A stretch of DNA of 23,179 bases from an uncultured Alistipes sp. (lineage in GTDB: Bacteria; Bacteroidota; Bacteroidia; Bacteroidales; Rikenellaceae), in contig URBK01000032.1 in NCBI GenBank assembly GCA_900546065.1, forward strand, positions 1 through 23,179, read 5' to 3'. Below the pieces are notes generated by a model that worked only from the letters and a program-made list of their open reading frames with translations, was not told the DNA's origin and made no database searches. Shown in pieces: positions 1 to 8,452 of the stretch. Each line of letters opens with the position of its first letter. Positions within the stretch are counted from its first letter, which is position 1. The translations under genes and the position numbers were made by a program.

Positions 1-364
1 GAGGACGTTTAGACGCAAGAAGGACGCTGAAGAGCTTAGTTGCGGATTTGAGGAATTATATATTATTTCCCAAATTCAATCATAAAAATTCAACTTTAGC
101 AAATAAAACACAACTTTTTAACATAAAAATAAAATCTTTGTAACCATTCCCCGACCCGCGATCTTAATGTTCTGCTTTTCTAATCAATATGTTACATTTC
201 CAAATATGGATTATATTCGCACATTTTGCTTCGGAATCGTATCGAAACCCAAAAGGCTCTTCCGAGGCCCTGCCGGACATATATCCGGCCGCCGCAGCCG
301 GAAAACGCCCCATGCGCTACTCTCCGCCGCCGCCATTCCGCTCCATTACGAAAGCGGAACAGCG
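1..364. other. AT-rich leader and apparently non-coding stretch
   Basis: I see no convincing gene here. Positions 1-165 are strikingly AT-rich compared with the GC-rich rest of the window, as expected of an intergenic or promoter region. Two + frames are open from the left edge (to the stop at 83-85 and to the stop at 141-143), so the tail of an upstream gene could run in, but neither translation is recognisable. From about 165 on the base composition becomes GC-rich and overlapping ORFs of 100-110 codons exist on + (from 167 and 189) and of 80 codons on -. None has domain signals or a codon pattern like the neighbours. A small hairpin (GCCGGA / TCCGGC, 272-289) is present without a U-tract. 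An AATCTTTG box at 133-140 lacks a good upstream partner. Confidence 0.5.
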
Positions 365-396
365 TTTGCGTATTTCGCCGATAATGATTACCTTTG
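365..396 (+). promoter_or_regulatory. Bacteroidota-type promoter for the DUF3098-uppP-truB operon
   Basis: TTTG at 365-368 and TACCTTTG at 389-396 are separated by 20 bp. This is an exact match to the Bacteroidota consensus (-33 TTTG, -7 TAnnTTTG, spacer about 19-21). Transcription would start near 400, leaving a leader of roughly 95 nt before the start codon at 496. It also argues against an upstream ATG at 394, which lies inside the -7 box. Confidence 0.75.
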
Positions 397-495
397 CAAA
401 TTGCAGCCGCTTGGTGGACGCACGACGCAGACACGACTCCGCGACAGTGTGCGCCTCAGGCCATACGCATTACAACGACATATCGAAATAGCAAC

Positions 496-768
496 ATGAA
501 ACATCTGTTAGAGAAGCTGCGCGCAAGATTCAATGCCGCAACCGACAAGCACGACGCCGAAATGCCGGTCACGATGAAGAACTACATCCTGCTGCTGGCG
601 GGTTTCATCGTCATAATAATAGGTATGGTCCTCATGTGCGGCGGCGGCAGCGACTCGCCCGACGAGTTCAATTACGCGATGTTCTCGTGGCGGCGCATAA
701 CGCTCGCGCCCATACTCGTGGTGGGAGGTTTCGCCTTTGAGATATACGCCCTGATCAAGCGTTTCTGA
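496..768 (+). CDS. DUF3098 family small membrane protein
   Basis: This 90-residue protein has two predicted membrane helices (about residues 29-47 and 68-87) separated by a short loop. The segment YAMFSWRRITLAPILVVGGF (60-79) matches the signature I know for DUF3098, a Bacteroidota family of unknown function. The ATG at 496 is chosen because the frame's earlier ATG at 394 overlaps the -7 box of the promoter at 365-396. In many Bacteroidota this gene sits between ftsX and uppP, from memory; here uppP follows after 151 bp but no ftsX precedes it. The role is unknown; the neighbour suggests the cell envelope, which is inference only. Confidence 0.85.
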   Translation: MKHLLEKLRARFNAATDKHDAEMPVTMKNYILLLAGFIVIIIGMVLMCGGGSDSPDEFNYAMFSWRRITLAPILVVGGFAFEIYALIKRF

Positions 769-919
769 CCCCGCGCTACGCGCTGCGCCATGCGGACATG
801 CAGCTGTACCACGTACCCGACGCTCCGCAACAGCGCGTGCACAACAAGCGAATACGAACATCGCATACCGCCTTCCTACCCTACCGACAGCCACAAATGA
901 ATAAACCCCATACAAAACC

Positions 920-1702
920 ATGTCAATAATCGAAGCAATCATACTCGGCGCCGTGCAAGGCCTCACCGAGTTTCTGCCCGTATCGAGCAGCGGACACCTC
1001 CAGATAGCGAAGGAACTGCTCGGCATAGAGATGGAGAACAACGTCACGTTCGACCTCTCGCTCCACGTAGCCACCGTCCTCAGCACCATCGTAGTGCTGT
1101 GGGGGACTATCAAGCACCTCTTCACGGGGCTGTTCTCCAAACCCTACAACGACGATCAGCGGTATATCGTCAAGATCATCATCTCGATGGTTCCCGTGGG
1201 AATCGTCGGCCTCCTATTCATCGACTATATCGAGGCGGCCTTCGCCTCGCTCACCGTCGTGGGGGCCATGCTGCTGCTCACGGCCCTGCTGCTCACCTTC
1301 GCATACTACGCCAAGCCCCGCAGCAAGCAGGAGATATCGTACCGCGACGCCTTCATCATCGGCTTGGCACAGGCTGCTGCCACCATGCCGGGACTGTCGC
1401 GCTCGGGTACGACAATAGCCACGGGCCTGCTGCTCGGAAACCGAAAGGACGAGATGGCGCAGTTCTCGTTCCTCATGGTGCTGCCCCCGATTCTGGGCAA
1501 CGCCCTGCTTGACCTCATGAAGGGCGACTTCGGCGGCAGCGTCGAGACCCTGCCCCTCGTGGCCGGATTCCTCTCCTCGTTCTTGGTGGGATGCGCCGCC
1601 TGCAAGTTCATGATCGAGATCGTCAAACGCGGCAAACTCATATATTTCGCCATATACTGCGCCGTCATAGGCGCCATAACCCTCATAGGATCATTCGCAT
1701 AA
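920..1702 (+). CDS. uppP: undecaprenyl-diphosphatase (BacA/UppP family)
   Basis: This integral membrane enzyme removes a phosphate from undecaprenyl pyrophosphate, regenerating the C55-P lipid carrier for peptidoglycan and other surface glycans; the family also gives bacitracin tolerance. The 260-residue length is normal. Both family signatures are visible: [14 protein letters not shown] (14-27) with Glu17, Ser22-24 and His26, and PGLSRSGTT (157-165) with the catalytic Arg161. About eight hydrophobic helices fill the rest. It follows the DUF3098 gene after 151 bp with no terminator or exact promoter between them, and truB starts 7 bp after its stop, so it is probably cotranscribed. No key residue is missing. 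Confidence 0.97.
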   Translation: MSIIEAIILGAVQGLTEFLPVSSSGHLQIAKELLGIEMENNVTFDLSLHVATVLSTIVVLWGTIKHLFTGLFSKPYNDDQRYIVKIIISMVPVGIVGLLFIDYIEAAFASLTVVGAMLLLTALLLTFAYYAKPRSKQEISYRDAFIIGLAQAAATMPGLSRSGTTIATGLLLGNRKDEMAQFSFLMVLPPILGNALLDLMKGDFGGSVETLPLVAGFLSSFLVGCAACKFMIEIVKRGKLIYFAIYCAVIGAITLIGSFA

Positions 1703-1709
1703 CACCTGC

Positions 1710-2435
1710 ATGGAACAGACTCTCGACCTTGGCGGAGTGGACTTCACCGAAGGCTACGTGGCCGTCATCGACAAGCCGCTGCGCTGGACCTCGGCCGACG
1801 TGGTGCGCAAGATAAAGTTCACGCTCAACAAGAAGGGCTACAAGAAGATCAAGGTAGGGCATGCCGGCACGCTCGACCCGCTGGCCACGGGCGTACTCAT
1901 CGTCTGCATAGGCCGCGCCACAAAGATGGTCGACACGTTTCAGGCCGAGGAGAAGGAGTACACGGCCTCGCTGGAGCTGGGGGCCACAACCCCGAGTTTC
2001 GACATGGAGCACCCCGTCGACCACCGCTACCCGTACGAGCACATCACGCGCGAGGCGGCATGCGAGGCGCTGCAGCGGCTCACGGGCGAAAGGCTCCAGA
2101 TGCCGCCCGTATACTCGGCCAAGAAGATCGACGGCGTGCGCGCCTACGAGATGGCCCGCGCGGGCGAGGAGGCTCCCGTACGCAAGGCGCTGATCAACAT
2201 ATACGAACTGGAGATGACGCGTTTCGAGCTCCCGTACATGGACATACGCGTCCGCTGCAGCCGCGGGACATATATCCGCTCGCTCGCCGCCGAAATAGGC
2301 GAGGAACTGCACAGCGGCGCCTACCTTACAGCCCTGCGCCGCACGCGCAGCGGCGAATTCAGGGTGGAAGATGCGCTGAATCTCGATTTTTTTCTCGAAA
2401 AGCTGTCACAATGTGAAACAAAATCCGGAAAATAA
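1710..2435 (+). CDS. truB: tRNA pseudouridine(55) synthase TruB
   Basis: TruB converts U55 of the tRNA T-loop to pseudouridine. The 241-residue protein carries the TruB signature GHAGTLDPLATGVL (50-63), with Asp56 as the catalytic nucleophile, preceded by the conserved DKPLRWTSADVV (21-32). The RGTYIRSLA segment typical of the C-terminal half of the catalytic domain is also present. The protein is short and has no obvious extra PUA-like domain, which is usual for Bacteroidota forms. It starts 7 bp after the uppP stop, suggesting translational coupling. Neighbour queA also acts on tRNA. Confidence 0.97.
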   Translation: MEQTLDLGGVDFTEGYVAVIDKPLRWTSADVVRKIKFTLNKKGYKKIKVGHAGTLDPLATGVLIVCIGRATKMVDTFQAEEKEYTASLELGATTPSFDMEHPVDHRYPYEHITREAACEALQRLTGERLQMPPVYSAKKIDGVRAYEMARAGEEAPVRKALINIYELEMTRFELPYMDIRVRCSRGTYIRSLAAEIGEELHSGAYLTALRRTRSGEFRVEDALNLDFFLEKLSQCETKSGK

Positions 2436-2488
2436 CGTAGTATATTTTGATATGTGTGTCTTTCCGGACATTGTAAAGTCATAAAATC

Positions 2489-3538
2489 ATGAAGCTGTCT
2501 CAATACGGATACGATTTCACGCCCGACATGTTGGCCAAATACCCCGCCGAAAACCGCGACGAGGCGCGTCTGATGGTGGTAAACCGAGCCACGGGCCAGA
2601 TCGAACATCGAATTTTCAAGGATATAATCGACTATTTCGAGGAGAAGGATGTCTTCGTCTTCAACGACACGAAGGTATTCCCTGCACGCCTCTACGGAAA
2701 CAAGGAGAAGACGGGCGCCGAGATCGAGATCTTCCTGCTGCGCGAGCTCAACCGCGAGCTGCGTCTGTGGGACGTTCTGGTTGATCCGGCCCGAAAGATA
2801 CGAATAGGAAACAAGCTCTACTTCGGCGACGACGACATGATGGGCGCCGAGGTGATCGACAACACCACCTCGCGCGGCCGTACGCTGCGCTTCCTCTTCG
2901 ACGGCTCGTACGACGAGTTCAAGGCGGCGCTATACCGTCTGGGCGAGACGCCCCTGCCGCGATGGGTGCGCGAGAAGGTCGAGCCCGAGGATGCCGAGCG
3001 CTACCAGACCATCTTCGCCAAGCACGAAGGCGCCGTGGCCGCGCCTACGGCCGGAATGCACTTCTCGAAGCACCTGCTCAAGCGTATGGAGATCAAGGGC
3101 ATCGAGTCGGCCTTCATCACGCTGCACGCAGGTTTGGGCAACTTCCGCACCGTAGATGTCGAGGATCTCTCGAAGCACAAGATGGACTCCGAGCAGTTCT
3201 TCGTCACCGAAGAGGCCGCCGAGAAGGTCAACGAGGCCAAACGCACACACCACAAGGTCGTGATCATCGGAACGACGGTGATGCGCACGGTCGAGACGGC
3301 CGTCTCGACAAACGGCATGATCAAGCCCATGGAGGGGTGGACCAACAAGTTCATCTTCGCCCCCTACGACTTCACCGTGGGCGACGCCATGGTATCGAAT
3401 TTCCAGCTTCCCTACTCGACCCAGCTGATGATGGTCGCGGCCTTCGGCGGCTATGACCTCATAATGAACGCATACAAGGTCGCCAAGGAGGAGGGTTACC
3501 GTTTCGGCACTTACGGCGACGCCATGCTGATTCTTTAG
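2489..3538 (+). CDS. queA: S-adenosylmethionine:tRNA ribosyltransferase-isomerase QueA
   Basis: QueA transfers and rearranges the ribosyl group of S-adenosylmethionine onto preQ1 at tRNA position 34, making epoxyqueuosine in the queuosine pathway. The 349-residue protein has the family length and motifs: an N-terminal [27 protein letters not shown] block (6-28), [12 protein letters not shown] (57-68), PTAGMHFS (186-193) and TLHAGLGNF (211-219). The gene lies 53 bp after truB. A TATATTTTG stretch at 2441-2449 resembles a -7 box with one extra base, but I find no -33 partner, so read-through from the upstream operon is the simpler view. No other queuosine gene is present in the window. Confidence 0.97.
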   Translation: MKLSQYGYDFTPDMLAKYPAENRDEARLMVVNRATGQIEHRIFKDIIDYFEEKDVFVFNDTKVFPARLYGNKEKTGAEIEIFLLRELNRELRLWDVLVDPARKIRIGNKLYFGDDDMMGAEVIDNTTSRGRTLRFLFDGSYDEFKAALYRLGETPLPRWVREKVEPEDAERYQTIFAKHEGAVAAPTAGMHFSKHLLKRMEIKGIESAFITLHAGLGNFRTVDVEDLSKHKMDSEQFFVTEEAAEKVNEAKRTHHKVVIIGTTVMRTVETAVSTNGMIKPMEGWTNKFIFAPYDFTVGDAMVSNFQLPYSTQLMMVAAFGGYDLIMNAYKVAKEEGYRFGTYGDAMLIL

Positions 3539-3549
3539 AAAAAAATTCG

Positions 3550-3557
3550 TATCTTTG
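3550..3557 (+). promoter_or_regulatory. -7 box of a Bacteroidota-type promoter
   Basis: TATCTTTG is an exact TAnnTTTG match just after the queA stop and 28 bp before the next start codon, predicting a leader of about 25 nt. The -33 region (around 3526-3529, GCTG) matches TTTG only in part, so strength is uncertain. It suggests a new transcription unit for the glycogen-synthase-like and DUF4270 genes. Confidence 0.55.
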
Positions 3558-3585
3558 CAAAGAATGTAAATTACCCCCAAAAGTT

Positions 3586-4395
3586 ATGGCTTCACGCAAG
3601 ATACTTTACGTATGTCAGGAGATCATGCCCTACTTGCCGGAGAGCGAACTTTCGGGTCTGAGCCGCCGCCTCGCCCAAGCGATGCAGGAGCGCGGCAACG
3701 AGATCCGCACGTTCATGCCCCGCTACGGGTGCATCAACGAGCGGCGCAACCAGCTGCATGAGGTGATACGCCTCTCGGGCATGAACCTCATAATCGACGA
3801 CAACGACCACCAGCTCATAATCAAGGTGGCATCCATACCCTCGGCACGCATACAGATCTATTTCATCGACAACGACGACTACTTCGCCCGCAAGGCCGTC
3901 CTGCTCGACGCCGACGGCAAGGCCTTCGCCGACAACGACGAAAGGGCCATATTCTTTGCGCGCGGCGTGCTGGAGACGGTGCGCAAGCTCAACTGGGCAC
4001 CGACCGTGGTGCACTGCATGGGCTGGATGTCGGCCGTAGTTCCGATATACCTGAAGAAGGTATTCAACGACGACCCGCTGTTCCGTGACGTGAAGATCGT
4101 GGTGACGCTGGCCGACGACCGTTTCGACGAGCCGCTCGACGCACAGTTCGCCGAAAAGATAGCCAACGAGGGGGTAAAGGATGAAAAACTATCTATTCTG
4201 TCAACCCCTTCATACGAAAATCTCTATCGTTTCGTTATTGATTATGCCGACGGCATAACCGTCGCTTCGCCCAAGGCTTCGCCGGAACTTGTCGAGTATG
4301 CCCGCCAGAGCGGCAAACCCGTACTCGAATACCGCGAGCCCGACGAAGAGGACTTTTTCGACAATTACAACAGATTCTATGAAGAACTGCAATAG
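3586..4395 (+). CDS. glycogen/starch-synthase N-domain-like protein, probably non-catalytic
   Basis: The 269 residues resemble only the N-terminal Rossmann half of GT5 glycogen synthases (GlgA is usually about 480 residues). KILYVCQEIMPY (5-16), a downstream RxFMPRYG element (41-48) and VVHCMGWMSAVVPIYLK (141-157) line up with GlgA's start, its LPRYG motif and its DWHTGLVPLYLK motif. The ADP-glucose-binding KxGGL motif is replaced around residues 18-25, the DWH triad reads GWM (146-148), and the C-terminal nucleotide-sugar domain is absent. Glycogen synthesis is therefore unlikely; a binding or regulatory role is conceivable but unproven. Databases usually label such proteins glycogen/starch synthase. 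The C-terminus is acidic. Codons around 4175-4245 are more AT-rich than their surroundings. The last 17 bp overlap the next gene. Confidence 0.8.
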   Translation: MASRKILYVCQEIMPYLPESELSGLSRRLAQAMQERGNEIRTFMPRYGCINERRNQLHEVIRLSGMNLIIDDNDHQLIIKVASIPSARIQIYFIDNDDYFARKAVLLDADGKAFADNDERAIFFARGVLETVRKLNWAPTVVHCMGWMSAVVPIYLKKVFNDDPLFRDVKIVVTLADDRFDEPLDAQFAEKIANEGVKDEKLSILSTPSYENLYRFVIDYADGITVASPKASPELVEYARQSGKPVLEYREPDEEDFFDNYNRFYEELQ

Positions 4396-5992
4396 TTTAC
4401 GCCGCATCTTCTTCGCCGCAGCCATTCTGGCCGTGGCGGCTACGGCTACTCTCGGCGGCTGTACCACCACCGCCGACTACACCCTCGGCGAGGAACTCGC
4501 CCCCGGAAACCAGCAGATGAAGATGCGCTACCGCATATACAGCGGCGGCATACTCACCGAGGCCGACCAGAAGGATACGCCGTGCAAGATATTCGAGACG
4601 CGGTTGTACCGTACCGACTCGCTGATCTCCTCGTCGCTTGGAAAGCTCTATCTCGGCCTGCAGAACGACAGCCGTTTCGGGCTGCGCCGCATGGCCTTCT
4701 CAAGCCAGTTCACATTCCTCCGGGGTGTTGTCGATACCGTCGGATTCGGATTCCGCCCCGTCTACGACTCGGCCCTGTTCCGATTCAAGGTCGACACCTT
4801 CGCCGGTGACTCCACCAAACCCGTAAAGTACAACGTCTATGCGCTGACGTCGGATCTGGTGAACGAGGAGTCGGAGGACTCGACCTTCTACATCTCGTAC
4901 GATGCCCGCAAGGCCGGACACATAGCCGACGACGCACAGCCCATCTTCACCTTCAACTTCCCCGACCCCGACAAGGGCGTATATCCTTCGTCGACATCGG
5001 TGCGCATGAGCGAGACGCCCCTCACGCGCGAGTTCATAAACAGAATATGGTGTATCAACACCGAGGACAGCGACTGGGACGGCATGGCCACGCACAACAT
5101 CGAGGCATACAGTACCGACTCGGCATTCATACATACGTTCAAGGGCCTCTACGTCGAGCCTGCCGAGGAGACTATAGCCGAGGGCGAGGGATCGCTTGCG
5201 GCATTCGACCCCACGGCTACGGGATTCGAGCTTCTGGGACGTACGCGCAACCAAGGCGCCGATGCCGACATCATGGCCGACACGCTGGACTACATATACT
5301 ATTTCAAGTTGGAGAGTGCCACCCGCGGCAATGTCAGCGCCAACAGCGTCAGGTTCGACTACACGAATGCCGACTTCGCCGCAATCCCCATCGAGGAGAG
5401 CGTGGCTGACCGCCCGCAGGTCGAGCTGGGATATGTCGACGGCTGCGGCGGCGTACTCACCGAACTCAAGTTCACGGAGGAGTTCCTCGCCTCGCTGCGA
5501 AACATACACAGCGGCGATGACGAGTATGTCTCGGCGGCAATCAATCAGGCAAGCCTGAGCATATACTTCGAGAAGTCGGATTACGACTACACCAAACTCG
5601 ACCCCATAGCGATGGCCGAGGCTTACGAGACGGCTATGCCGCGACTGGGCATGTATACGAACTACAAGAAACTCACCCCCGTGGCTGACTACTGGTACAC
5701 ACAGGAGACATCGGGAACGTCGCTCGCATACGACGGATATATAAACCGAAGTCTGGGGTGCTACAAGATGAACATATCGTCCTACATACAGACCATAGTC
5801 AACGAGGTGCTGAAACTCGAACCCGACAGCAGCGGCAAGATCGACTACTCGAAGGTCAACGGCACGACGATATATCTCGGCCCCACGGCCTACGACCAGT
5901 ACACGTTCAACCGTTCGGTGGTGCAGGGCGGCGACTACACGATAAATCCCGCAAGTATACGCCTCGAACTGACATATACACTCGTCAAATAG
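4379..5992 (+). CDS. DUF4270 family lipoprotein
   Basis: This 537-residue protein begins with a lipoprotein signal peptide: basic N-terminus (Arg8, Arg9), hydrophobic stretch 10-25 and lipobox LGGC with Cys28. The ATG at 4379 is chosen because it places this signal at the N-terminus; an earlier in-frame ATG at 4289 would bury it and lies deep in the previous gene. After the signal, ADYTLGEELAPGNQQMK (32-48) and the rest are rich in Asp, Tyr and Thr with predicted beta strands, matching DUF4270, a Bacteroidota family of unknown function. It is probably anchored in the outer or inner membrane. The 17-bp overlap with the glycogen-synthase-like gene implies translational coupling. The family call rests on pattern memory, not a search. 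Confidence 0.8.
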   Translation: MKNCNSLRRIFFAAAILAVAATATLGGCTTTADYTLGEELAPGNQQMKMRYRIYSGGILTEADQKDTPCKIFETRLYRTDSLISSSLGKLYLGLQNDSRFGLRRMAFSSQFTFLRGVVDTVGFGFRPVYDSALFRFKVDTFAGDSTKPVKYNVYALTSDLVNEESEDSTFYISYDARKAGHIADDAQPIFTFNFPDPDKGVYPSSTSVRMSETPLTREFINRIWCINTEDSDWDGMATHNIEAYSTDSAFIHTFKGLYVEPAEETIAEGEGSLAAFDPTATGFELLGRTRNQGADADIMADTLDYIYYFKLESATRGNVSANSVRFDYTNADFAAIPIEESVADRPQVELGYVDGCGGVLTELKFTEEFLASLRNIHSGDDEYVSAAINQASLSIYFEKSDYDYTKLDPIAMAEAYETAMPRLGMYTNYKKLTPVADYWYTQETSGTSLAYDGYINRSLGCYKMNISSYIQTIVNEVLKLEPDSSGKIDYSKVNGTTIYLGPTAYDQYTFNRSVVQGGDYTINPASIRLELTYTLVK

Positions 5993-6013
5993 AGTAATGA
6001 TACCGAATACGGC

Positions 6014-6041
6014 AAACCTAAGTTTTACGGCTTAGGTTTTG
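6014..6041 (+). terminator. possible intrinsic terminator after the DUF4270 gene
   Basis: AAACCTAAG (6014-6022) and CTTAGGTTT (6031-6039) form a 9-bp stem with an 8-nt loop, followed by a short, interrupted T-run. It is 21 bp after the DUF4270 stop and 26 bp before topA. The stem is AU-rich and the U-tract poor, so partial read-through into topA is likely. Confidence 0.45.
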
Positions 6042-6066
6042 TCGTCTTAAACCAACAAAGGAACAA

Positions 6067-8388
6067 ATGCAGGAAAACTTAGTTATAGTAGAGTCTCCGG
6101 CCAAAGCCAAAACAATAGAGAAATTTCTCGGCAAGGACTATGTCGTCAAGTCGAGTTTCGGGCATATCCGCGACTTGTCGAAGAAGGGACTCGGTATAGA
6201 TATCGACGCGCACTTCGCCCCCGACTACGAAATACTGCCCGACAAGCGCAAGGTCGTGGACGAGCTGTCGAAACTATCGAAGAGTGTCGATACCGTATGG
6301 CTGGCATCCGATGAGGACCGCGAGGGAGAGGCCATAGCGTGGCATCTGGCCGAGGTTCTCGACCTGCCCGTAGACAAGACCAAGCGTATCGTCTTCCACG
6401 AGATCACCAAGCCCGCCATACTGCACGCCATCGAGACGCCGCGAACCATAGACATGAATCTGGTCAACGCCCAGCAGGCACGCCGCGTACTCGACCGCAT
6501 CGTGGGCTTCGAGCTCTCGCCCGTACTGTGGAAGAAGGTCAAGCCGTCGCTCTCGGCAGGCCGTGTGCAGAGTGTGGCCGTACGCCTTATCGTGGAGCGC
6601 GAGCGCGAGATCATAGCCTTCCACTCGACACCATACTACCGTGTCGTGGCACAGTTCTACCGTACGGACGACCAGACCAAGACGCTCTTCAAGGCCGAGC
6701 TGGGCACGCGTTTCGAGAACAAGGAGCAGGCCGAGGAGTTCCTCCGCAAGAGTGTCGGCGCCGCATACACCGTAACCAAGGTCGAGGAGAAGCCGGCAAA
6801 GCGTTATCCCGCCGCGCCCTTCACTACCTCGACGCTGCAGCAGGAGGCGGGCCGCAAACTAGGAATGTCGGTAGCGCAGACAATGTCCGTGGCGCAGCAC
6901 CTCTACGAGCAGGGACTCATCACATACATGCGTACCGACTCGGTGAACCTCTCGCAGCAGGCCATAGCCCAATGCAAGACGGAGATCACGTCGCTCTTCG
7001 GCGAGAAGTACTCGGCGGCGCACAACTACAAGACCAAGACCAAAGGGGCACAGGAGGCCCACGAGGCGATACGTCCGTCATATATCGACCGCATGCATAT
7101 CGAGGGGACACCGGCCGAGAAGCGTCTCTACGAGTTGATCTGGAAGCGCACGGTAGCATCACAGATGGTTCCCGCGGATATCGACCGCACGACGATAGCC
7201 ATCGGCGTGGACGGCACGCAGTGGCAATATGGTGCAACGGGAGAGGTCATACGCTTCGACGGATTCCTGCGTCTCTACTCCGAGTCGACAGACGATGAGA
7301 CCTCGGAGAGCAGCGAAGCCGCCCTGCCCAAACTCGTCGAGGGCGAGAAAGTGACGGCTACGCAGGTGACGGCTACGGAGCGTTTCACGGCGCCGCCGGC
7401 ACGTTACAACGAGGCTTCGCTCGTGAAGAAGCTCGAGGAGCTGGGCATAGGCCGCCCGTCGACATACGCCCCCACGATCACCACGATCATAAATCGCGGA
7501 TATGTTGTCAAGCAGAACCGCGAAGAGCAGCGCCGTGGATACACGCAGTTGACGCTCGGCGCACAGGGCCGCATCACGGAGAAGAACCTTACGGAGAGTT
7601 TCGGCAAGGAGAAAAACCGTCTCTCGCCTACGGATATAGGCATGGTGGTGAATGACTATCTCGAGTCGCAGTTCTCCCAGATCATGGACTACAACTTCAC
7701 GGCCAACGTCGAGAAGGAGTTCGACCGCATAGCCGACGGCAAGATAACGTGGAGCCAGATGATAGAGGATTTCTACGGGCCCTTCCACAAGATGGTAGAC
7801 AAGGCCATCGGCACGCAGAACGACAAGAGCGCACAGGTGCGCATCCTCGGCACCGACCCCGCTACGGGACATACCGTCAAGGCACGCATCGGACGTTACG
7901 GCCCGATGGTCGAGATCGAGGGCGCCGAGGGCGAGAAGAGCCGTTTCGCCTCGCTCAAGAAGGGGCAGCTCATAGCTTCGATCACACTCGACGAGGCTCT
8001 GGAGCTCTTCGCACTGCCACGCAATCTGGGCAAGTACGAGGGTGAGGATCTGATCGTCGGCATAGGCCGATATGGTGCATACGTACGCTATGGCAAGTCG
8101 TTCGTATCGCTGGCCAAGGGCGACGACCCCTACACCATAGGTTACGACCGTGCCGTGGAACTCATCGAGCAGCACAAGGCCGCAGCGGCTGCGGCAGCCG
8201 TACCGCTCAAGACCTTCACGGAGGATGCCGACATGCTCATCAAGAACGGCCCCTACGGCGCATACATAGCCTATAAGGGGAAGAACTACCGCATGCCCCA
8301 CGGCCGCAAGCCCGAGGATATGACATACGAGGAGTGCCTCGAGGCGGTAAAGAATTCGAAGAGCACGAAAGGCTCAAGGAAAAAGTAG
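6067..8388 (+). CDS. topA: DNA topoisomerase I (type IA)
   Basis: TopA relaxes negative supercoils by a transient 5'-phosphotyrosine link. The 773-residue protein starts with a TOPRIM domain (Glu9 in VIVES; acidic triad Asp82, Asp84, Glu86 in SDEDREGEA) followed by the type IA core with catalytic Tyr287 in GLITYMRTDS (283-292). The C-terminal third carries glycine/tyrosine-rich topoisomerase C-terminal repeats (for example VGIGRYGAYVRYG and IKNGPYGAYIAYKG) and a Lys-rich tail. There is no Cys4 zinc-ribbon: only isolated cysteines occur. This contrasts with E. coli TopA but is, to my knowledge, usual for Bacteroidota. An AAAGGA element sits 5 bp before the ATG. The gene stands alone between the DUF4270 gene and the C1 peptidase gene. 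Confidence 0.98.
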   Translation: MQENLVIVESPAKAKTIEKFLGKDYVVKSSFGHIRDLSKKGLGIDIDAHFAPDYEILPDKRKVVDELSKLSKSVDTVWLASDEDREGEAIAWHLAEVLDLPVDKTKRIVFHEITKPAILHAIETPRTIDMNLVNAQQARRVLDRIVGFELSPVLWKKVKPSLSAGRVQSVAVRLIVEREREIIAFHSTPYYRVVAQFYRTDDQTKTLFKAELGTRFENKEQAEEFLRKSVGAAYTVTKVEEKPAKRYPAAPFTTSTLQQEAGRKLGMSVAQTMSVAQHLYEQGLITYMRTDSVNLSQQAIAQCKTEITSLFGEKYSAAHNYKTKTKGAQEAHEAIRPSYIDRMHIEGTPAEKRLYELIWKRTVASQMVPADIDRTTIAIGVDGTQWQYGATGEVIRFDGFLRLYSESTDDETSESSEAALPKLVEGEKVTATQVTATERFTAPPARYNEASLVKKLEELGIGRPSTYAPTITTIINRGYVVKQNREEQRRGYTQLTLGAQGRITEKNLTESFGKEKNRLSPTDIGMVVNDYLESQFSQIMDYNFTANVEKEFDRIADGKITWSQMIEDFYGPFHKMVDKAIGTQNDKSAQVRILGTDPATGHTVKARIGRYGPMVEIEGAEGEKSRFASLKKGQLIASITLDEALELFALPRNLGKYEGEDLIVGIGRYGAYVRYGKSFVSLAKGDDPYTIGYDRAVELIEQHKAAAAAAAVPLKTFTEDADMLIKNGPYGAYIAYKGKNYRMPHGRKPEDMTYEECLEAVKNSKSTKGSRKK

Positions 8389-8452
8389 CGCACACGGGCC
8401 AAAGGCCGCCGACGCAATAACAACGCACACACAACCAAAAACCAAAACGTAT

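Noticed and set aside
167..499. 100-110-codon ORFs upstream of the DUF3098 gene
   Set aside because: They run over the strong promoter at 365-396, overlap each other in different frames, and show no domain or codon bias like the neighbours.
4289..4378. 30-residue N-terminal extension of the DUF4270 protein
   Set aside because: It would bury the lipoprotein signal peptide and overlap the upstream gene by over 100 bp.
6034..6041. TA-GGT-TTTG as a promoter -7 box for topA
   Set aside because: It has three instead of two bases in the spacer, overlaps the hairpin at 6014-6039 and lacks a -33 partner.
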